Shown here in pieces: positions 58,001 through 64,000 of a stretch of DNA of 64,000 bases. The stretch's first letter is position 1. Each line of letters starts with the position of its first letter. The notes beneath the pieces were generated by a model, which was given only the letters and a program-made list of their open reading frames with translations, was not told the DNA's origin and did not search any database. The position numbers and the translations under genes were made by a program. This DNA is from Vitellaria paradoxa (lineage: Eukaryota > Streptophyta > Magnoliopsida > Ericales > Sapotaceae): positions 45,148,026 to 45,212,025 of the forward strand of contig CM034240.1 in assembly GCA_019916065.1 (NCBI GenBank). Direction: 5' to 3'.

Positions 58001-59242
58001 GCTATTTCTGCTGCTCGTAACTGGGACATTCATCAGATGGATGTTAAGAATGCTTTTCTGAATGGTGATCTCACTGAGGAAGTCTACATGCAGCCTCCTC
58101 CTGGCTCATCTGTTCCGTCTTCTCATGTTTGCAAGCTTCGTCGAGCACTATATGGGTTGAAACAGGCTCCCCGTGCCTGGTTTGCAAAATTTAGTTCTAC
58201 TATTCATGAGTTTGGATTTACCTCCAGTTCATATGACTCTGCTTTGTTTCTCCGCACCACTACAGCTGGATCTGTTCTTCTTCTTCTGTATGTGGATGAT
58301 ATGATTATTACTGGGGATGACAGTGTTGGCATTTCTCATCTCAAACAATTTCTCAGTCGCCAGTTTGAGATGAAGGATTTGGGGTTTCTCAATTATTTTT
58401 TGGGTTTGGAGATCTCCCGTGATTCTTCTGGTTATTTTCTCTCTCAAGCTAAGTATGCCTCTGATCTCTTGACACGGGCAGGTATTTCTGATTGTAAGAC
58501 TGCTTCTACCTCGATATATACACAGCTCCGTCTCACTCCTCTTGATGGTACACCTTTATCTGATGCGACTTTGTATCGTCAACTTGTTGGTAGCCTTGTT
58601 TATCTTACTGTCACTCGCCCTGATATTGCTTATACTGTCCATATTGTTAGTCAGTTCATGGCTGCTCCACGGTCTCATCATTTTACTGCTTTACTCCGCA
58701 TTCTTCGCTATATCAAGGGCACTATGTTTCATGGTCTTTATTACTCAGCACATTCTCCACTTGAGTTACATGCCTTTTCTGATGCTGACTGGGCTGGTGA
58801 TCCGACTGATCGTCGCTCCACTACAGGGTTTTGTTTCTTTCTAGGGACCTCTCTCATAGCCTGGCGTAGTAAGAAACAAACCCTCACTGCTCGCTCTAGT
58901 ACTGAAGCTGAGTACCGTGCTCTCGCTGATACTACTCAAGAGCTCCTTTGGCTTAGGTGGCTCCTTACTGATATGGGTGTCCCTCATTCTACAGGCACTC
59001 TATTATATTGTGACAATCAAAGTGCTATTCAGATTGCTCACAATGATGTTTTTCATGATCGCACCAAACACATTGAAATAGATTGTCACTTTATTCGTCA
59101 ACATATCAGACAATGCTCTGTTCGTCTTATTTCTGTATCTTCAGCGAATCAAATTGCAGATCTCTTCACAAAGGCTCATCCTCCTGGCCGCTTTTCTGAA
59201 TTAATCGCCAAACTCAAGTTGATTCCTGCGTTACCACCTTGA
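55040..59242 (+). CDS. Copia gag-pol polyprotein, 1,400 aa, intact
   Basis: Single frame that makes all retrotransposition proteins. Gag: about residues 6-330, beginning LDGTNYVLWAQALSGFIKG, with a zinc knuckle (CLTCHKTAPGHFQRDC; CX2C...HX4C). Aspartic protease: WYFDSGC with the catalytic Asp at 376. Integrase: HHCC region LWHCRLGHVSFSRL with CLSC, catalytic D568 (HSDIWGP), D631 (RSDNAMEY) and E667 (NGRAERK), a correct DD35E spacing. Reverse transcriptase: [36 protein letters not shown] and YVDDM at 1084-1088. RNase H: FSDADWAGDPTDRRSTTGF, SSTEAEYRAL, LLYCDNQSAI and RTKHIEIDCHFIR. The second ATG at 55055 (MDRSDN) may be the true start, since gag homologues begin there. No stop or frameshift. 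Confidence 0.97.
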   Translation: MKATSMDRSDNITSLSVILDGTNYVLWAQALSGFIKGRRLWRIISGSQTKPIQKDNEDQSAFDDRLDDWESKNYQIVTWFRATTVPSISLQFGRFHDDAQYPSPAKAIWDFLKDRYQTTGHAHQYQLLQNLHRMRQEPGQSINDFLSHMSSVWDQLALCEPTWKDSEDAQLYIVHRNHQRLLLFLMALHDTFESVRASLLHRMPLPTLEHAISELLSEETRLGLKTKALDSVLATTPSSVPDAALVISHTRSSGSSASHSCIYCQNRGLPHTHSFEHCPVRECLTCHKTAPGHFQRDCPKASSSKAPFKRGSSKSSAKSSGSRATAAVASNGSSSSDPSFSMTDVESIIQQVLAKTGTSPSTALSVMPGNSSWYFDSGCCNHMTSDSTIFSSIAPSSSIPTIHTADGTHMSVTHTGHISTPSISLSDVYHIPNLTLNLVSIGQLCDLGLIITFSASGCLVQDPRTKQVLGIGRKHGRLFEIVYLQLSLPSTASAAASASPASTFNLWHCRLGHVSFSRLKTLISSGQLGHVVSEKTDCLSCQTVKQHALPFNNSNSVSLAPFDLVHSDIWGPSPTPTMGGSRYFVIFVDDFTRYTWLYLLTKRSELKQIYYDFSAMVKNQFSSTIKVFRSDNAMEYLDSEVLSALRSQGTLSHLSCPGTSQQNGRAERKHRHLLDTIRALLISSSCPEKFWGEAALTAAYTINRVPTSVLGNTTPFERLYGFPPDYSHLRVFGSACFVLLQPHERTKLEPRSRLCCFLGYGIEHKGYRCWDPISRRLRVSRHVVFWEHKMFSTLSSFQLSPSSHIPLFTDVSTDLHSDIFDAESPQISQPPLLTFHPETPGPSAGPVTTPDEYSPPSPIDNSPPSERPKRVTQPFVRLRDYIVDSAAFSTHEPSSYHEACTNPLWQHAMDDELQALEKTHTWDVVPLPPGKTAISCKWIYKIKTRSDGSIERHKARLVARGFTQEYGIDYEETFAPVARLTSVRSLLAISAARNWDIHQMDVKNAFLNGDLTEEVYMQPPPGSSVPSSHVCKLRRALYGLKQAPRAWFAKFSSTIHEFGFTSSSYDSALFLRTTTAGSVLLLLYVDDMIITGDDSVGISHLKQFLSRQFEMKDLGFLNYFLGLEISRDSSGYFLSQAKYASDLLTRAGISDCKTASTSIYTQLRLTPLDGTPLSDATLYRQLVGSLVYLTVTRPDIAYTVHIVSQFMAAPRSHHFTALLRILRYIKGTMFHGLYYSAHSPLELHAFSDADWAGDPTDRRSTTGFCFFLGTSLIAWRSKKQTLTARSSTEAEYRALADTTQELLWLRWLLTDMGVPHSTGTLLYCDNQSAIQIAHNDVFHDRTKHIEIDCHFIRQHIRQCSVRLISVSSANQIADLFTKAHPPGRFSELIAKLKLIPALPP

Positions 59243-59255
59243 GTTTGAGGGGGGG
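59243..59255 (+). other. Polypurine tract of the copia element
   Basis: TTTGAGGGGGGG lies directly before the 3' LTR and would prime plus-strand DNA synthesis. Confidence 0.85.
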
Positions 59256-59457
59256 TGTTAAGTTTGGTATTATATATAGTTAGTATTATATTTAGAATCT
59301 TATAATTTATGGATTCCTTATTATGTATCATACCATAATTAGGATTACTATCCATATCATACTAGGATTAGGGTTATTGTCCCGCTTATATAAGGGACCT
59401 TGTATCTTGTATTCAATACACATCAATAAACAAGAATTCTTTTCTTTTCTTCTAACA
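59256..59457 (+). repeat. 3' LTR of the copia element
   Basis: 202 bp, collinear with 54195-54396 with one substitution. It is preceded by the polypurine tract and followed by TATGA. Confidence 0.97.
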
Positions 59458-59589
59458 TATGACATATATATACTCCATGGGGAAAGATGGTTTTGGTGCA
59501 TATAATTCCCCTTTGCATTGATGTGAATGAACTTATGATGACTGCTGTTCTAAACCTCTGATGATGCTATATATATATATTTATATACA

Positions 59590-59812
59590 GGATCGGAATT
59601 AGAAATTTTGTTGAGTAGAGGCAAAATTTAATAAAAAATAAATATTAAAAATTTTTAAATAATAAATAAATTTCAGTAGGGATAATTTATATATTTATAT
59701 ATTAAAAGAATAAAAAATTTTATACAAAATATATATAAAATATATAAATTTTTAACAGTCAGTGGGGACAATTACCCCACTCACCCATTTATGGATCCGT
59801 CCCTATTTATAT
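59590..59812. repeat. Possible non-autonomous repeat element
   Basis: GGATCGGAATTAGAAAT at the left and CCATTTATGGATCCGTCCC at the right are weakly complementary, and the GTGGGGACAATTACCCCAC palindrome at about 59761 is typical of plant repeats. No clear target duplication was found. Confidence 0.3.
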
Positions 59813-61214
59813 ATAAAAGCCTCTGATGATACTATATATGCATATGTATGCCTTGTGATCGATCTTTATTAAAGTAAGTGCAATAAAAGGGTTGGTAAAA
59901 ACTCAATATCTCCCATTCAATTTGTCTTTAATCTGCTAAAAATTCGTTTAAAATTAGTTTGTTATAAAATTAAAAAATAAATAAATAAAATCCATAGTTA
60001 GAATTCAATTCGATAAATTTAAATATAATATATATAGAGAAAGAGTGGATGTTAATTTGATTTACTAAATTCTACTAAAAATTACACTAAATTACCAACT
60101 TCTTCTAATTAAATTTCATCGCGTATCATTTTTATATCAACCTTTAATATTTTTCTTTTATCTTTTACCATCCAAGCACCCCCATAATAATCCAATTACT
60201 TAAACTCGGATTAAAATTTAATTAAAAGTTTAATATTAAACATATTTTTTTTAGTTTGATAAAAATTTCAAATTAAATTCAAAACAACTTATTACTACAA
60301 CTCAACTCAGTTTATTTACGCTTACAACCTACTTTCAGGATTTAACAGGCCTTTTACTTAGAAAAAAAAATAGTTATTAATTAACAAATGAAAGGATAGA
60401 AAAATGATACAAGAAATCAGATACACACACGTAATAAAATCCGCAAAACAAGAAGTGAGATTAACTTGAATGAGAAAGAATAGTAAACATGACCACACAA
60501 AAAAAAAAAAAAAAAAACAAGTATGTGACCCAATGATTCTGGAGTTGAAATTTAACTTGCCAAAGCTAGCCATATATCATAATTAATTTCCATGAATGAA
60601 CATTGAAGGATGCCGGGGGCCGGGTGGGTTCTCAATATGATCTCCAACTTAATTTTGTAGGCCACTTAGAAGCTATCAGGACCCCGGCTAAGTTCAATGG
60701 AAACTCTATATAGATTTGTGTGTGTGTGTGTGTGTGTGTATCTGGTGGAGGTGATGACCAACCTTATCCACTTAGCTTGAACCAAGTATTTGTCATATGT
60801 GATAATATATATATATATATATATATGTGTGTATGTGTGTGTGTATGAGAGAGAGAGAGAGAGAGAGAGAGATGTAATAGTAAATATGATATTTCTTGTA
60901 AACTCTAGCTTAATTACCTACTTGTTGATGCCATGATTTTGTACATTCTAAGTCTTCTATAAATACATGGAGTAATTACTTTTTATACTCATCATGATAC
61001 TAAACATTAAAAACATAAATACCTTGTGAATTTTAAAAATCTATTTAAATATATATTCTATGTACTTCACTTTACACTCCAATTACTTATACTTGATTTG
61101 ACTTACAATTATATATAATAATTAGTATTTGTCTTCTTTTTTTTTCACTTGAAAACTTAACAATGTTAAACACTTCCTTGAAATTTTAAGCACATAAGGT
61201 ATAAATGTAAATTA

Positions 61215-61337
61215 GGAGGCATTTGGTTTGTCAAAAAAATAAAAAATCAGTATAAAAATGACACATGATAAAATTTAATTAAAAAAAATTAATATAAATT
61301 GAAGCCTATTATGTTTTTTAATAAATCAAATACTCCA
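61215..61337. mobile_element. Tourist-like MITE, 123 bp
   Basis: Left end GGAGGCATTTGGTTTG; right end, reverse-complemented, TGGAGTATTTGATTTA. TTA is on both sides (61212-61214, 61338-61340). It is a short, diverged member of the family at 50115 and 33812. Confidence 0.65.
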
Positions 61338-61340
61338 TTA

Positions 61341-64000
61341 ATGTTTAAAATTCAAGAATATTAGTAATTTTTGTATTTTCACAACGTATGCAAGTGAAAT
61401 GAACTTTAAACTAGACTTAAAAATATAAAAAAATCACAGTGTTTACAAGGATGTAGTTTTCGATGACTATTACAAAATCCTTCCAGCCTGTTTAGATGGT
61501 GCCAAATATAAAGAAAATAAGAGAAAAGAAAAAATTCTAGAATTCATCCCTTTGTCAGTTTTTTTTTTTTTTTTTAAAGGAAGAAAAGTAATTAGTGTTA
61601 GATTTTTAAAATATTCATCCGCACAAAAGTGAACAGAAATAAAGAGATAAAAAAATAACTACTGAAACTTTTAAAATGATATATTTGTTGACAAAAAAAA
61701 GAATAAAAAAATTAATTTACAAATATGTCTTAAAGTTAAATAAATTAATAATCTTCCAACTTATCAAATGATTTAATGATAAAATAATAATACACTATTT
61801 CTTTCTTTTCATTTCTTCTCAACTCACAAATAAGAAGAAAGATTGTTATTATTATTTTTCTCTCTCCTAAATTTCGAAACAAATAGAAAGAAAATTATTA
61901 TTATTTCTCTTATATATTTTTTCTTTTTTCCCAACTAATATTTTTTTCTCTCTCTCTTAAACTCACAAATGAAATACTAGACATCTTTACACGTTATCTA
62001 TAATTTCCAATGGGTCATTTTGAGCTTGCCAGTGAATCATTCAGTAAGCATTAGTAATATGCACCCCTAGTCTTTTCAACATTTTTAAGAATCAATGTAA
62101 ATACATCTAAATAAGTAAATGCATCTACCACTTTGTTAAAACAATAAACAAAATGTATTTGAATCACAACTCTAACATAAAGAATAGATACATACCAAAA
62201 TCAACATTATTCTAATCTACGGAATACGAACCAATAATAGACCTCTTTTATTTAATTAATTACTTATTAATTTAATGCCTTCTTTCCACAAGAAAAACAA
62301 TAAAAATGGCCGGGATGAATCTTTCACCAACAATGACAATTTAATAACTGCACATGAAGCGGGAATATTGGTTTTCAGCAAATGTTACAATATTAATTAT
62401 GGCCATCCTCATCAAAAGTGTTCATTAATCTTATTAAACATTGGTTAATTTAGCAGAAATTATGACATTAGCTTTGTCATTGGCGGACGCTTCCTTTGAT
62501 ATATAATTACTTTCCAATATATATACACACAAATAGAGACACGCGTACGCAGAAAGTGAACACAAATAAAGCCAACCATTATATGAAATATGGAAGAAGC
62601 AACCTGTAGTTTCATGTGAAGGCGACATTTTTGTTTGTTTATGGGTAGTGCTGAGATTTGATTGACAAAATATTTATGTACACACACATACACACACACA
62701 TATATGTATATATTCTGCTTAATTAATTTGTACTGCTAGTTTTAAGCCACTGAGATCAGAACACTAACTCTTGTTTGTTTCAACTTTATAAGTAGAACAA
62801 ACTTATAGTAACAAAGTTTTGTGCGCATATAATGATTTTGAGCTGATATACATCAACTCATAGCCTATAGAACGGATGAACCAAGGGTGACAGGCAGACA
62901 AAAAACCATGATAAATTGTTCCCCATGCTCAAAAGTCTGGGTGGGGGCAATGATTTTCATTTATTGTGGTTGGATGGTCTTAAACCTATCTCATCTCTAA
63001 AAATTAACTCATAAAGTGAACTTTTTTCTTACTGACCATCAACTCCTTCTCCAATTGATATGAGAATTCCAACAACTGTATTTTTTTTTTTTCTTCGAGT
63101 TGAGCTAGCTATAAAAATATATATAATATACATATATATATATATATATATAAGAGAGTATATACAAAGTGTGTGTATATATAAATATAGAATTAGAATT
63201 ACATGTAGAAGAATGATAAAATGAAATAAAGTTGGGCAGATTCTTGTTCAACACTTCTTTTCTGTCCTACTAGTGCATCGGTTTTTTTGAGGTTTAAGAT
63301 ATATGTGATTCGATCATCAAACTTCTTTTTTCATTACCCTTTCTGGGATTTCTTCTGATTATCTTCTGATTGTTTCCTCTCCCAAATCCGAATGATTTCA
63401 GGGTATAAGTACCATATTCATGCTAATCCCTAGTATTCGATCCATCGTCGAGATTGTGATAATATATAACTTTATCTTAAAAGAAGGGAAATCTCTACAA
63501 AAGGTACTGATGAAAAGAAAATGATTACTCCATCTGACCATATGAATTGTAATGATCAATTTACAAAAGTTTAGGTTCTATTTGAATCTTGATTACGAAT
63601 GGACAAGCCACTACTGTTCTTGAATATTTTGAAGAATTGGATGCGGAATGGCAAGTGACCGATTGCATAAAGGTGCTATTTATTTTATTTTATTTTATTA
63701 TTTGTTAATTTTTGAAGAATATACATATTTTCAAAGTAAAATTAAGATTACGAATGAGAACATACTAAAAATAAATAAATAAATAAATAAATAAGAATCA
63801 AAAATGTCAAAAAGTGATATTTTTGATATTTTAGTTTAATTTATTCATCTAAATGGCGAGAGAAATTAAAAATAGAATGTTATTTGTGATACTAAAACTA
63901 AACAGTTAAAGCAAATAAGTGACTCCAATGTTTTTTGTGATCAGAAAATACATATCAAGATGAAATGAAAATTTTATAGCACAGTTGTAAGACTAATTAT
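61341..64000. other. AT-rich intergenic region, no gene seen
   Basis: No coding exon, RNA gene or complete transposon was recognised. It contains CA/TA tracts near 62680-62710 and 63118-63153 and an AAAT tract near 63770-63793. Upstream of it, 60717-60739 (TG) and 60804-60872 (TA/TG/GA) are microsatellites. Confidence 0.6.

Larger units (their letters stand above)
54195..59457 (+). mobile_element. Intact young Ty1/copia retrotransposon, 5.26 kb
   Basis: Complete structure: TATGA target duplication (54190-54194, 59458-59462), 202-bp LTRs with TGTTA...TAACA ends that differ at a single base, a perfect TGGTATCAGAGC primer-binding site directly after the 5' LTR, a 640-bp leader, one uninterrupted 1,400-codon gag-pol frame in pol order integrase-RT-RNase H, and a G-rich polypurine tract directly before the 3' LTR. 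All core catalytic motifs are present. This is the signature of a recent insertion that may still be able to move; activity cannot be judged from sequence alone. Confidence 0.97.

Noticed and set aside
55098..58844. Leucine-rich frames within the copia polyprotein
   Set aside because: Frame-shifted readings of the gag-pol gene; their hydrophobicity comes from T-rich codons, not membrane proteins.

Overview
This window is plant nuclear DNA, almost certainly from a eudicot and plausibly a woody one. The evidence is spliced genes with plant-type introns and plant-specific gene families, strong AT richness, abundant dinucleotide microsatellites, Tourist-like MITEs, L1 and RTE LINEs, tRNA-derived SINEs, a Sirevirus-like Ty1/copia element and a second, intact Ty1/copia element. 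No species marker was recognised. There is no prokaryotic, organellar or CRISPR content.  Layout: (1) 1-3968 holds repeat debris: the end of a 114-bp tandem repeat, a decayed LTR retrotransposon with a tRNA-Met primer-binding site, and a 1.27-kb AT-rich MITE. (2) 3969-43016 (+) is one giant split gene for an ABCC-type ABC transporter, closest to plant ABCC13/MRP11. I could join 29 exons whose phases all agree into 3,756 nt (1,251 residues plus stop). It runs from just before the first transmembrane domain through NBD1, TMD2 and NBD2 to the C-terminus; the N-terminal exon(s) must lie upstream of the window. The gene is spread over more than 39 kb because its introns are full of transposons: an L1 fragment (intron 1 here), a SINE, a hAT-like relic, a MITE, a 3.2-kb RTE LINE (intron 20) and an 11.6-kb Sirevirus plus an L1 fragment in the last, 13.3-kb intron. 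(3) 43017-46199 is the intergenic gap between convergent genes, with a tRNA-derived SINE and microsatellites. (4) 46200-49573 (-) is a three-exon HOOKLESS1-like N-acetyltransferase gene (416 aa). (5) 49690-54194 is AT-rich intergenic DNA with one MITE. (6) 54195-59457 (+) is a complete, young Ty1/copia element with 202-bp LTRs differing at one base, a 5-bp target duplication and an uninterrupted 1,400-codon gag-pol frame. (7) 59458-64000 is gene-free AT-rich DNA with a MITE and microsatellites.  The two host genes are not obviously functionally linked: one is a membrane transporter, the other a GNAT-family regulator of hook and seedling development. The most unusual points are a tandem triplication of a 54-nt transporter exon together with its splice donor, a GC-AG intron, a last exon stranded behind 13.3 kb of retrotransposons, an extra non-pol gene in the Sirevirus, a Gly-to-Ser change in the acetyl-CoA loop of the HLS1-like protein, and the intact young copia element with a duplicated leader.
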